Shown here piece by piece: positions 1-8,621 of a stretch of DNA of 8,621 bases. The stretch is from Gemmatimonadota bacterium. GTDB lineage: Bacteria > Gemmatimonadota > Gemmatimonadetes > Longimicrobiales > UBA6960. Below the pieces are notes generated by a model. That model saw nothing but the letters and a program-made list of their open reading frames with translations. It was not told the origin of the DNA and did no database searches. The position numbers and the translations under genes are program-made. Numbering within the stretch: position 1 is the stretch's first letter; each line of letters opens with the position of its first letter. Location: NCBI GenBank assembly GCA_022564535.1, contig JADFLD010000049.1:1-8621 (forward strand), in the 5' to 3' direction.

Positions 1-58
1 CCTCAGGCGACCAAGAGCCGTCCGAGGCCGTGGTGTGGACGTGCAGATCGAGCCTCAC
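1..58 (-). CDS. PHP-domain metal-dependent phosphoesterase, N-terminal fragment (cut by window edge)
   Basis: Reading leftward from a GTG at 58-56 gives 19 codons, VRLDLHVHTTASDGSWSPE, before the window ends. This is the hallmark opening of PHP (polymerase and histidinol phosphatase) domain proteins: the HxH pair at residues 6 and 8 and the Asp at residue 13 would be metal ligands, followed by the usual SDG-x-x-SPE turn. Family members hydrolyse phosphoester bonds, for example in nucleotides or short RNAs; the substrate cannot be told from 19 residues. The frame stays open upstream into atpC, but no ATG or TTG precedes the GTG nearby and family members begin almost exactly here. An AGG eight bases before the GTG is a modest ribosome site. 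It lies 52 bases after atpC on the same strand, with no terminator seen between, so it may be read as the last gene of the atp transcript. Confidence 0.8.
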   Translation of the reverse strand, partial: MRLDLHVHTTASDGSWSPE

Positions 59-110
59 CGGAGTAGCCTGCGGTACCCATAGAGTAACGCCACGTCCACG
101 AAGCCCACCG

Positions 111-425
111 TCAGCCCTCCACGTCCTCCGCGAAGACGATCGCAGAAGCAGGGACCTCGGCCGGGGGTTCGTCGCCGGCATACTCGGTGAGGAGCGTCAC
201 GGTGTTCCGCTCCACCTTGAGCACTCCGCCCGCGACGTGGAACGAATCACTTCCACCGCCGGGGCGCTCGACGTCGAGCCGGCCGGATCCCAGCAGCGCC
301 AGCATGGGCGCGTGCCCCGGCAAGATGCCGACCTGACCATCCCACGCCGGCGCGACCAAGGCGGACGCCTCGCCCTCGAAGACGATCTTGTCCGGTGAGA
401 CGACGCGCACGTTCAGCGAAGCCAT
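111..425 (-). CDS. atpC: F1Fo ATP synthase subunit epsilon, short form lacking the C-terminal helical domain
   Basis: 104-residue epsilon subunit, the foot of the rotating central stalk that couples gamma to the c-ring. Residues 1-82 form the typical N-terminal beta-sandwich, with the GQVGILPGHAPM signature at 30-41 and the GGVLKVERNTVTLL strand pair at 66-79. Usual bacterial epsilons are about 130-140 residues and end in two helices that can extend and inhibit ATP hydrolysis. Here only a roughly 20-residue acidic, Pro/Ala-rich tail follows the sandwich, so that domain is absent. The start ATG is 3 bases after the atpD stop. A strong GAGGG ribosome site lies across the end of atpD, 8 bases before the ATG, which suggests coupled translation. 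No continuation of the helical domain is visible in other frames after the TGA, so this looks like a native short form rather than a frameshift. Confidence 0.95.
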   Translation of the reverse strand: MASLNVRVVSPDKIVFEGEASALVAPAWDGQVGILPGHAPMLALLGSGRLDVERPGGGSDSFHVAGGVLKVERNTVTLLTEYAGDEPPAEVPASAIVFAEDVEG

Positions 426-428
426 GGC

Positions 429-2740
<2,312 letters not shown>

Positions 2741-2785
2741 GTCGTCTCTTCCTCTATGCCTGAGTGATCAGTTTCGTGAGCCGCG

Positions 2786-4351
2786 TCAGGCCGAAGCCTC
2801 GACAGCGTCCTGCTCGGCCGCGAACGACTCGTTGTAGCTTTCGATCGCGGCGACGAGGCTCTCGGTGATCTCGTCGGTCAACTCGCCACCCTCACGGATC
2901 GCGTCCAGGATGTCCTGGTGCTTGGCGGCCATGTGGTCATGGAAGCCCTGCTCCCACTCTTTTACCTTGTTGACGGCGACATTGTCGAGGAGGCCGTTGG
3001 TCACCGCGTAGATCAAGATGACCTGGCTCTCGACCGCCATCGGCTGGTACTGAGGCTGCTTGAGTATCTCAACCGTCCGCGCCCCTCGAGCCAACTGACG
3101 CTGGGTCACCGCGTCGAGATCCGAGCCGAACTGGGCGAAGGCCTCGAGCTCGCGGTACTGGGCCAGATCGAGACGCAGGCGCCCAGCAACCTTCTTCATC
3201 GCCTTGATCTGGGCCGCGCCACCCACGCGGGAGACCGAAATTCCGACGTTGACCGCAGGACGGACACCGGAATAGAAGAGGTCGGGCTCCAGGAAAATCT
3301 GACCGTCCGTGATCGAAATTACGTTTGTCGGGATGTACGCGGACACGTCCCCGCCCTGTGTCTCGATGATCGGCAACGCCGTGAGCGATCCCCCACCCTG
3401 ATCGTCGGCGAGCTTCGATGCCCTCTCGAGCAATCGCGAGTGCAGATAGAAGACGTCGCCCGGGTATGCTTCGCGCCCCGGAGGACGCCGAAGGACCAGA
3501 GAGAGCTGTCGGTAGGCTTGGGCATGTTTGGAGAGATCGTCGTAAATCACGAGCACGTGCTTTCCCTGCCACATGAAGTGCTCGCCGAGGGCGGTCGCGG
3601 CATACGGCGCGATGTACTGCATCGGCGCCGGGTCGGCCGCGCTGCACATGATGACGATCGTATAGTCCATCGCGCCGTGGTCCTGGAGCGTCTCCACCAC
3701 TCCGCGCACCTTGCCGGCCCGCTGACCGATGGCACAGTAGATGCAGATGACATCGGTGTCCTTCTGATTGATGATCGCGTCGATGGCCACGGCGGTCTTG
3801 CCCGTGCCGCGGTCGCCGATGATCAACTCCCGTTGGCCCCGGCCGATCGGGATGATCGAGTCGATCGCCTTGATCCCGGTCTGCATCGGCTGGTTGACCG
3901 GCTGCCGCTTCACGATACCAGGGGCGACGATATCGATCTGGCGCGAGCCCTCGATGCCGTCGATCGGGCCCTTGCCATCCTGTGGCTCACCCAGCGGATC
4001 GACGACCCGGCCGAGATAGCCCGGACCGACGGGCACTTCGAGGACGCGGCCGGTACGCCGCACTTGGTCGCCCTCGTGGAGCGCGGTCCAGTCACCCATG
4101 ATGACCGCGCCGATGTTGTCCTCTTCGAGGTTCAGCGCCAGGGCGATCACGGTGTCACCGGAGCCGGACGACGTGATCTCGAGCATCTCCGACGCCATGG
4201 CCTTGGTAAGGCCGTAGATGCGCGCGATACCGTCTTTCACCTCGAGGACTTCGCCGATCTCCTCGGCCTGTAGATCGTCCTCGTAACGCTCGATCTCTTT
4301 GAGGAGGACGTCCTTGATCTCGCTGGCTCGGAGCTGGGAGTCGTTGGCCAT
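2786..4351 (-). CDS. atpA: F1Fo ATP synthase subunit alpha (regulatory nucleotide-binding)
   Basis: 521-residue alpha subunit; three copies alternate with beta in the F1 head, bind non-exchanging nucleotide and give the arginine finger to the catalytic site. The N-terminal helix (1-25) is the docking site for delta. A barrel domain follows, with the [15 protein letters not shown] signature at about 34-48. The P-loop GDRGTGKT is at 179-186 (Lys185), the Walker B strand VLVIYDD ends at Asp271-Asp272, [24 protein letters not shown] spans about 287-310, and Arg375 in [10 protein letters not shown] is the arginine finger. The C-terminal helical bundle includes [18 protein letters not shown]. Length and domain order are normal. 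The ATG start is supported by the family-typical beginning; the ribosome site is unremarkable (an AGGAC about 11 bases upstream). It lies 30 bases after atpH. Confidence 0.99.
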   Translation of the reverse strand: MANDSQLRASEIKDVLLKEIERYEDDLQAEEIGEVLEVKDGIARIYGLTKAMASEMLEITSSGSGDTVIALALNLEEDNIGAVIMGDWTALHEGDQVRRTGRVLEVPVGPGYLGRVVDPLGEPQDGKGPIDGIEGSRQIDIVAPGIVKRQPVNQPMQTGIKAIDSIIPIGRGQRELIIGDRGTGKTAVAIDAIINQKDTDVICIYCAIGQRAGKVRGVVETLQDHGAMDYTIVIMCSAADPAPMQYIAPYAATALGEHFMWQGKHVLVIYDDLSKHAQAYRQLSLVLRRPPGREAYPGDVFYLHSRLLERASKLADDQGGGSLTALPIIETQGGDVSAYIPTNVISITDGQIFLEPDLFYSGVRPAVNVGISVSRVGGAAQIKAMKKVAGRLRLDLAQYRELEAFAQFGSDLDAVTQRQLARGARTVEILKQPQYQPMAVESQVILIYAVTNGLLDNVAVNKVKEWEQGFHDHMAAKHQDILDAIREGGELTDEITESLVAAIESYNESFAAEQDAVEASA

Positions 4352-4381
4352 CTCTATTGGGTCCTAGAAGTTGTGATCGGG

Positions 4382-4957
4382 TCAGGCGCCGGCTGCGTCG
4401 CCGACTGCGGCGGGCAGCTCGACTTGGAGCAACCGTCGACGCATTGCGTCGAGGCGCCGCCGTATCGATCCGTCGTAGATCGTGTCACCAGTGCGAATGA
4501 CGAGTCCCCCCAAGATCTCGGGCTGCACCCGTATGTGGGGAATCGCTTCCTTACCGAGCGCTGCGGACAGCCTCTCGGTTATCACCTGCCTCGTGGCGTC
4601 GTCCACCGGACGCGCCACCGTCACCTGCACATGCTCGCGGCCCATGTGAGCATCGAGCAAGCCTTGATACTGCCCGGAAATACTGCGGAGCAGCCGCTGC
4701 CGCCGCTTGTCGATCGTCACCAGAACGAAGTTCAAGACGTGCCTCGGGAGCACGTCGCCGAACGCGCGCCGCACCACCTGCTTCTTGTCGTCGTCATCGA
4801 TACGCGGCGTCTCGAGAAAAAGTCGGAACCGAGGATCCTCCTCGATGAGCTGCGCCACGGTCTCGATGGCGTCACCATACTCCTGTAGCGCGTCGTTGCG
4901 CATCGCGAGTTCGAAGAGCGTCTCCGCGTAGTTCCGTGCGACGGTCTCGTCCCTCAC
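4382..4957 (-). CDS. atpH: F1Fo ATP synthase subunit delta (stator connector)
   Basis: 191-residue delta subunit (OSCP homologue), slightly longer than the common 175-185. It sits on top of F1 and joins alpha to the b stalk so that the head does not rotate. The N-terminal helical bundle begins RDETVARNYAETLFELA, the family signature. The C-terminal domain carries GGLVIRTGDTIYDGSIRRRL at about 150-169, the other diagnostic motif. The start is a GTG at 4957-4955 that overlaps the atpF stop by four bases (GTGA), which points to translational coupling with atpF, its structural partner. The last residues are an Ala/Gly-rich tail without clear structure. Confidence 0.97.
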   Translation of the reverse strand: MRDETVARNYAETLFELAMRNDALQEYGDAIETVAQLIEEDPRFRLFLETPRIDDDDKKQVVRRAFGDVLPRHVLNFVLVTIDKRRQRLLRSISGQYQGLLDAHMGREHVQVTVARPVDDATRQVITERLSAALGKEAIPHIRVQPEILGGLVIRTGDTIYDGSIRRRLDAMRRRLLQVELPAAVGDAAGA

Positions 4958-5553
4958 GCCTGCGCCCCACCACTGCCATCCATCTCACTCAGATACCGCT
5001 CGACGAGCTCACGGTCCTTGTCTTGATCGAGGTTCTCCTGAATCAGGCGCGACGCAGCCGCCAGAGCCAAGTCGACCGACGCCCTTCGCATCATGTCGAG
5101 AGCCGCGTCCCTTTCTCGTTCGATTTCGACCCGGGCCCGCTCGACGATGGCCTGCCCCTCGGTACGCGCCTTCTCCTCGATTTCCTTGCGAACCCGCTCG
5201 CCCACGGCCTTGCCTTCGGCGATGAGCTCGTTCGCCTGACGGCGTGCGTCGGCCAACTGCTCCTTGTGCTCGGCGAGCAGACCCGCCGCCGCCTCGTTGC
5301 GTCCAGCCGCCTCGTCGAGCGCGGCCTGGATGCCCTTCTCACGAGCGTCCACCGCGTCGAGGATCGGCCCCCACGCCCACTTTCGTAGAACAAACACCAG
5401 TCCAAGGAACACGAGCAAAGTCCAAGCGCTCAGACCCAAGTTGATGTCGAAGAGGGCGTCTTCGCCTCCCTCTCCACCCCCTTGGGCCCAAAGGGCTTCT
5501 GGCGTACTGGCGGCCAAAACGAGCATGGCCGGTAGAATCCGACTCGCTCTCAT
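4954..5553 (-). CDS. atpF: F1Fo ATP synthase subunit b (peripheral stalk), made with an N-terminal signal peptide
   Basis: 199-residue b subunit; a dimer forms the outer stalk holding F1 still. The sequence has a membrane span at about 39-57, followed by a charged, Ala-rich helix to about 190 (EKGIQAALDEAAGRNEAAAGLLAEH and onward), which is the dimeric coiled coil that meets delta. Ahead of the span is something extra: residues 1-23 have a positive start (MRASR), a hydrophobic core and a likely signal peptidase I site after LWA, followed by QGGGEGGEDALFDIN. Cleavage would leave the N-terminus outside, which is the normal b topology, so the extension does not conflict with function. The ATG has a GGAG site 5 bases upstream. 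Its stop overlaps the atpH start. Only one b-type gene is present, so a b/b' heterodimer is not encoded here. Confidence 0.97.
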   Translation of the reverse strand: MRASRILPAMLVLAASTPEALWAQGGGEGGEDALFDINLGLSAWTLLVFLGLVFVLRKWAWGPILDAVDAREKGIQAALDEAAGRNEAAAGLLAEHKEQLADARRQANELIAEGKAVGERVRKEIEEKARTEGQAIVERARVEIERERDAALDMMRRASVDLALAAASRLIQENLDQDKDRELVERYLSEMDGSGGAQA

Positions 5554-5579
5554 GATCGCTCCGCTTGTTCTTTGGGCAC

Positions 5580-5607
5580 GGACGTCGACAGAATCGTCTT
5601 GACGTCC
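5580..5607 (-). other. RNA hairpin in the atpE-atpF spacer, proximal to atpF
   Basis: On the operon strand the arms GGACGTC and GACGTCC are perfect inverted repeats (7 pairs). Inside them a GAC/GTC pair continues the stem after a two-base AA bulge, closing a six-base GATTCT loop. It ends 17 bases before the atpF ribosome site and is not followed by a T-run, so it is not a classical terminator. It may slow 3' decay or mark a processing site between c and b coding regions; that role is inference. Confidence 0.5.
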
Positions 5608-5619
5608 TCGCTTCGTCTC

Positions 5620-5644
5620 GCCGCCCCCAGCAAATGGGTACGGC
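5620..5644 (-). other. RNA hairpin in the atpE-atpF spacer, proximal to atpE
   Basis: On the operon strand, GCCGTACCC and GGGGGCGGC can pair along nine positions with one U-G wobble and one A/G mismatch, around a seven-base ATTTGCT loop. It starts 13 bases after the atpE stop. There is no T-tract after it. Together with the neighbouring stem-loop it fills about half of the 104-base spacer, the longest gap inside the operon. Confidence 0.45.
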
Positions 5645-5657
5645 GCCGGAAAACGGC

Positions 5658-5986
<329 letters not shown>

Positions 5987-6913
5987 CTAATGTGCGTGGC
6001 GAATCATTCCGATGAAGACCGAGGTCAACATCGCGAAGATATAGGCCTGGAGGAACGCCACGAAGAGCTCCAGAATCATTATCGGGCCGACCATCCCGAG
6101 GGAGGCCCCGACGACACCCCATTTCGCGGGTCCGATCGATGCGAACATGAAGATCATGCCGAGCAACGAAAGGACGAGGGTGTGCCCGGCCATCATGTTC
6201 GCGAAGAGCCGAATCATGAGCGCGAACGGCTTCGTCAGCTTCCCCATGAACTCGACGGGCGTCAGGATCAGGAGCATGATAAAAGTCCCGATCGGGTTCA
6301 GCCCCGGGGGCGCATAGAAGATCGTGCGCATGTAGCCCTTCAGACCCAATGCACGCATGCCCGAGACCTCGACAACGACGAAGGTGACGAGAGCCAGGGC
6401 GCCCGTGACCATGAAATTTCCCGTCGCCGTCGATCCCCACGGAAGCAGGCCCAACAGATTCATAAATAGGATGAAGAAGAATAGCGTAAGGATATATCCC
6501 GTATACGCATCCGCTCCGTCACCAATATTCCGACGAACGACTTCATCCCGAAAGTAGACCACCATGGCCTCGATCGCGTTCGCCCTGCCGGTGGGGGCTT
6601 TCGTCGTGTATTTGTCGCCCATCGCGCGGCCGATCGGGATAAAAACCACGAGACACAGGATCGCCGCCAAGAACATGAAGACGATGTGTTTGGTAGGCGA
6701 AAAATCGATCGTGAGCCCACCGGGGATATGCAGGGGAGGGATACTGAACCGAGAGAGATCCAACGTCCAGCCGTGCCCCAGCAGCCGCAGCTCGATCTCG
6801 CTCGCGTCGAGAAGGTGGTGTGTGAGCATCCCCTTGAGATCCGGGGCCCCTCCCGTAGCACCGTGCTCCTGGGCTGCTACGGCTCCACACTGAATCACGT
6901 CGATGAGGCTCAT
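5987..6913 (-). CDS. atpB: F1Fo ATP synthase subunit a (stator proton channel)
   Basis: 308-residue subunit a, which provides the two proton half-channels against the c-ring. A long, mostly soluble N-terminus of about 70 residues (including HHLLDASEIEL at 32-42) precedes the first membrane span at about 76-95; further spans lie near 140-158, 168-182, 210-222 and 240-300. The essential Arg235 is in MIRLFANMMAGHTLV, with Asn239 nearby; the last helix has Glu282 and Gln289 in LELFVAFLQAYIF. His244 and Glu282 occupy the positions held by Glu219 and His245 in E. coli, the swapped arrangement found in many other bacteria. The ATG directly follows the TAG of the preceding gene and has a GGAG site 5 bases upstream inside that gene, so the two are likely translated together. 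It is longer than E. coli's 271 residues because of the N-terminus. Confidence 0.98.
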   Translation of the reverse strand: MSLIDVIQCGAVAAQEHGATGGAPDLKGMLTHHLLDASEIELRLLGHGWTLDLSRFSIPPLHIPGGLTIDFSPTKHIVFMFLAAILCLVVFIPIGRAMGDKYTTKAPTGRANAIEAMVVYFRDEVVRRNIGDGADAYTGYILTLFFFILFMNLLGLLPWGSTATGNFMVTGALALVTFVVVEVSGMRALGLKGYMRTIFYAPPGLNPIGTFIMLLILTPVEFMGKLTKPFALMIRLFANMMAGHTLVLSLLGMIFMFASIGPAKWGVVGASLGMVGPIMILELFVAFLQAYIFAMLTSVFIGMIRHAH

Positions 6914-7288
6914 CTACGCTCCAACCGACTTGCTGGGCTCGACGCCGAAGAAGATCGGCTCGAGCAAGAGAAGTCCGAAGAAGAATCCCGCGAGAGCGAG
7001 GAGCATCGGCACCGCACCCTCGGTCCCGGACCGAATCACGACCACGGCCACGACGGCGACGACCACCATCCTTACGAACGTGCCACCCACCCAGGCCGCG
7101 AGAAATCCGCTCAGCTGGCTCCGATAGTGGTTCAGGGCCGCGAACGCGACGATCTGGACTGGGAGCGCTATGGCCGCGGCGACGAGTACGCCATTTCGAC
7201 CGGCGGGGTCGAGAAACGGCCACACGCCCAGCAACATGACGGTGATGACGGACACACCCGACATCGCATACTTCAGGGAGGCACTCAT
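6914..7288 (-). CDS. atpI: AtpI-like membrane protein of the ATP synthase operon
   Basis: A 124-residue, very hydrophobic protein with four predicted membrane spans (about 9-25, 33-52, 63-86 and 93-115). The connecting loops are short and basic (NHYRSQ, the Arg at about 73). Size, four-span design and position directly before atpB match the AtpI (ATP synthase protein I) family, whose members help assemble the c-ring in some bacteria; the sequence itself is weakly conserved, so the assignment rests partly on context. I chose the ATG at 7288-7286 because it overlaps the atpZ stop as ATGA and begins the hydrophobic protein; the frame is open further upstream to 7702, but that part overlaps atpZ and the promoter region and does not look like protein. 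Its TAG abuts the atpB ATG. Confidence 0.8.
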   Translation of the reverse strand: MSASLKYAMSGVSVITVMLLGVWPFLDPAGRNGVLVAAAIALPVQIVAFAALNHYRSQLSGFLAAWVGGTFVRMVVVAVVAVVVIRSGTEGAVPMLLALAGFFFGLLLLEPIFFGVEPSKSVGA

Positions 7289-7539
7289 TGCGGGGCGTCG
7301 TTCCGCTGACGAGGTTCGATCACGATGTGGTAGTAGAGATTGTAGAAACCTGCGCCGCCACCAGCGAACGCACCTAAGACCATGAGAATCGGCGCCGTAC
7401 CCACCTTCGTGTCGAGCCAGGCCCCAATACCCATGAAAAGAAGAACGGCGAGAGCCCACGTGAGACCGTGACCCATGAACTGGCCGGAGGCGCGTATCAT
7501 CTCCCGGCGCTGGTCCGAACCCTTTTGGTCTTCGATCAA
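7285..7539 (-). CDS. atpZ: AtpZ family protein (small two-span accessory protein of ATP synthase)
   Basis: 84 residues with two membrane spans (about 24-43 and 49-68), joined by GAWLDTKVGTAP. The G-x-W/L-D...G-T-x-P segment followed by a glycine-rich second span (GAFAGGGAGFYNLYY) is the signature of the AtpZ/AtpI-type 'ATPase gene 1' family. Members are encoded first in many atp operons; in alkaliphilic Bacillus, AtpZ together with AtpI has been linked to divalent-cation transport and to ring assembly. The start is a TTG at 7539-7537: a GAGGGAG ribosome site lies 7 bases before it, whereas the internal ATG (codon 14, 7500-7498) has its only purine-rich stretch touching the codon. It overlaps the next gene by four bases and is the first gene of the operon. 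Confidence 0.88.
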   Translation of the reverse strand: MIEDQKGSDQRREMIRASGQFMGHGLTWALAVLLFMGIGAWLDTKVGTAPILMVLGAFAGGGAGFYNLYYHIVIEPRQRNDAPQ

Positions 7540-7546
7540 GACCGCG

Positions 7547-7553
7547 CTCCCTC
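7547..7553 (-). promoter_or_regulatory. Ribosome binding site that decides the TTG start of atpZ
   Basis: GAGGGAG on the minus strand, 7 bases before the TTG. It is one of the strongest purine-rich sites in the window, and its spacing supports the non-ATG start over the internal ATG 39 bases later. Confidence 0.65.
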
Positions 7554-7606
7554 AGGCCCAGAAGACTCGTCTCCGACATCGGAACCGTAGCCCCCACAGC
7601 CTGCTT

Positions 7607-7634
7607 AAAGTAGCCCTTGTGAAAAAAAGCGCAA
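7607..7634 (-). promoter_or_regulatory. Candidate promoter of the atp operon
   Basis: On the minus strand TTGCGC (7634-7629) is followed after 16 bases by TACTTT (7612-7607), with a run of seven T in the spacer. The match to the sigma-70 consensus is partial. TACTTT also fits the TAnnTT core of Bacteroidetes-type -7 elements. It is 67 bases upstream of the atpZ start and is the most AT-rich point of the divergent region. The exact element is uncertain. Confidence 0.35.
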
Positions 7635-7635
7635 G

Positions 7636-7658
7636 CGGGATTCCTGCCCGTTTTCGGG
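7636..7658. repeat. Two overlapping short inverted repeats in the divergent promoter region
   Basis: CGGG (7636-7639), CCCG (7647-7650) and CGGG (7655-7658) allow two alternative stems that share the middle CCCG: one with a 7-base loop, one with a TTTT loop. They lie directly next to the candidate atp promoter. They could be a protein-binding site, or chance in GC-rich DNA. Confidence 0.25.
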
Positions 7659-7692
7659 GCCAACTGGTGCTTCGCGCGATGCCCCCACAAGC

Positions 7693-7721
7693 TTGACGCC
7701 ACGAAGGATTCGGCTCAATCT
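7693..7721 (+). promoter_or_regulatory. Candidate promoter of moxR
   Basis: TTGACG (7693-7698) matches five of six positions of the -35 consensus. At 17 bases' distance lies CAATCT (7716-7721), a poor -10. It faces the moxR gene 88 bases downstream. The -35 is good and the -10 is weak, so this is only a candidate. Confidence 0.25.
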
Positions 7722-7808
7722 TCGCGCCTGATCTACCCGGCCTTGTCTCGCCGTCGAGCGACCTGAAAAGCCGCCCCAGCCGGTCCAACACCACGTACTG
7801 AGGAGAGC

Positions 7809-8621
7809 ATGACCACGACGGACGAAGCCACCACGGTCGATCGCGACATAGAACTGCTCGAGCGCGCCGCCGATGCGTCCGCCGCGATCAAAGCGGAGGT
7901 CGCAAAACGGATCGTGGGTCAACGGGAGGTCGTCGACGAGCTCCTCACCGCACTCCTGGCCAATGGGCATGTGCTGCTCGTCGGGGTCCCGGGCCTGGCC
8001 AAAACGATGCTCGTCCAGACGCTCGCCGACGCGACCGACCTCGACTTCAGCAGAATTCAGTTCACGCCCGACCTGATGCCGACCGACATTACGGGTACCG
8101 AAGTCATTGAGGAGGACCGGACCACCGGCCGCCGCGTCTTCCGATTCGTGAAGGGACCGATCTTCGCAAACATCGTCCTCGCCGACGAAATCAACAGGAC
8201 TCCGCCGAAGACGCAGGCGGCTCTTCTGGAAGCCATGCAGGAGCGGGCCGTGACCGCGGCAGGCCAGACGTATATTCTGCCTCCCCCTTTCTTCGTACTT
8301 GCCACGCAGAACCCGATCGAGCAAGAGGGGACGTACCCCCTGCCCGAGGCGCAACTCGACCGATTCATGCTGGAGTTGCCGATCTACTATCCCTCCGAAA
8401 AGGAAGAGGAAGAGATCGCGATGCGCACCACCGGCGAGGAGGAACCGCAGGTGGAAGCCGTGATCACGGCCTCGGAATTGATCGACGTACAACGACTGGT
8501 GCGCCGCATACCGGCGCCACCCTCACTGGTTTCGTTCGCGGTCCGACTAGCCCGCACGACCCGCCCGGGTCCGGAGGACTCGGCCGTGGCTTCGAGTTAC
8601 GTCACTTGTGGGGCAGGGCAC
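7809..8621 (+). CDS. moxR: MoxR family AAA+ ATPase (3' end beyond window)
   Basis: The first 271 residues are present and the frame is still open at the window edge; relatives are about 320-340 residues, so roughly 50-70 are missing. MoxR proteins are cytoplasmic AAA+ ring ATPases that act as chaperones in the maturation of enzyme complexes or surface stress systems, commonly with a von Willebrand domain partner. Visible features: IVGQREVVDELLTALL (about 35-50), P-loop GVPGLAKT at 59-66 (Lys65), Walker B IVLADEINR with Asp126-Glu127, the family-typical PPKTQAALLEAMQE, sensor 1 Asn168 in ATQNPIEQEGTYPLPEAQLDRF with Arg185, and the start of the lid domain up to a GAG motif. The ATG follows GAGGAGAGC, a good ribosome site with short spacing. 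It is divergent from the atp operon, sharing a 269-base intergenic region. Downstream partner genes (DUF58, VWA) would lie outside the window. Confidence 0.95.
   Translation, partial: MTTTDEATTVDRDIELLERAADASAAIKAEVAKRIVGQREVVDELLTALLANGHVLLVGVPGLAKTMLVQTLADATDLDFSRIQFTPDLMPTDITGTEVIEEDRTTGRRVFRFVKGPIFANIVLADEINRTPPKTQAALLEAMQERAVTAAGQTYILPPPFFVLATQNPIEQEGTYPLPEAQLDRFMLELPIYYPSEKEEEEIAMRTTGEEEPQVEAVITASELIDVQRLVRRIPAPPSLVSFAVRLARTTRPGPEDSAVASSYVTCGAGH

Noticed and set aside
59..110. Terminator or missing epsilon C-terminal domain after atpC
   Set aside because: No stem with a T-tract and no epsilon-like helical sequence in any frame of this 52-base gap.
2741..2785. Regulatory hairpin between atpA and atpG (CTGA/TCAG around a 4-base loop)
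   Set aside because: Only four pairs, with no further support; such short stems are expected by chance.
2918..4273. A 451-codon open frame on the plus strand opposite atpA
   Set aside because: It mirrors the codon pattern of atpA on the other strand, is very rich in Arg, Asp, His and Leu without any family motif, and atpA is certain. Such antisense frames are common in GC-rich genes.
5580..5644. Rho-independent terminator after atpE
   Set aside because: Both stems lack a following T-run on the operon strand and essential atp genes lie downstream, so full termination is unlikely.
6914..7702. A longer form of the AtpI-like protein starting at 7702
   Set aside because: The extra 138 residues overlap atpZ and the promoter region, are Arg- and Gly-rich, and lack a ribosome site. 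The ATGA start at 7288 is much better supported.
7605..8492. A 295-codon open frame on the minus strand opposite moxR
   Set aside because: It is a shadow of moxR, overlaps the atp promoter region and has no recognisable domain.

Overview
The window is a high-GC bacterial chromosome segment that carries a complete F1Fo ATP synthase operon on the minus strand. In transcription order (right to left) it reads atpZ, atpI-like, atpB (a), atpE (c), atpF (b), atpH (delta), atpA (alpha), atpG (gamma), atpD (beta), atpC (epsilon). At the left edge, 52 bases beyond atpC on the same strand, are the first 19 codons of a PHP-domain metal-dependent hydrolase, cut by the window. At the right edge, divergent from the operon, is a MoxR-type AAA+ ATPase, also cut by the window.

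Organism: base composition, single-copy b, the style of the c subunit (N-terminal extension, then two GAGIGIG blocks and an ARQPEA loop), a b subunit with an apparent cleavable signal peptide, and an epsilon without its helical domain all suggest the Gemmatimonadota or another FCB-group-like Gram-negative lineage. This is inference from remembered family appearance; no database was searched.

Layout: 1-58 PHP start (-); 111-425 atpC; 429-1862 atpD; 1880-2740 atpG; 2786-4351 atpA; 4382-4957 atpH; 4954-5553 atpF; 5554-5657 spacer with two RNA hairpins; 5658-5930 atpE; 5931-5986 AT-rich atpE leader; 5987-6913 atpB; 6914-7288 atpI-like; 7285-7539 atpZ; 7540-7808 divergent promoter region; 7809 to the right edge moxR (+). 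Genes are very tightly packed: two 4-base overlaps (ATGA for atpZ/atpI, GTGA for atpF/atpH), one stop directly abutting the next start (atpI/atpB), and spacers otherwise of 3 to 104 bases.

How it works together: atpB, atpE and atpF make the membrane Fo motor and stator; atpH ties the stator to the alpha3beta3 head (atpA, atpD); atpG and atpC form the rotating central stalk; atpZ and the AtpI-like protein are small membrane accessory factors usually encoded ahead of the structural genes. The c subunit lacks the recognised sodium ligands, so the enzyme should be proton-coupled. All nucleotide-site and proton-path residues checked are present, so the enzyme should be functional. The window is mainly housekeeping. 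I see no defence system, mobile element, CRISPR array, tRNA or rRNA. The points worth a second look are the short epsilon, the pre-protein form of b, the paired hairpins between atpE and atpF, and the truncated edge genes.
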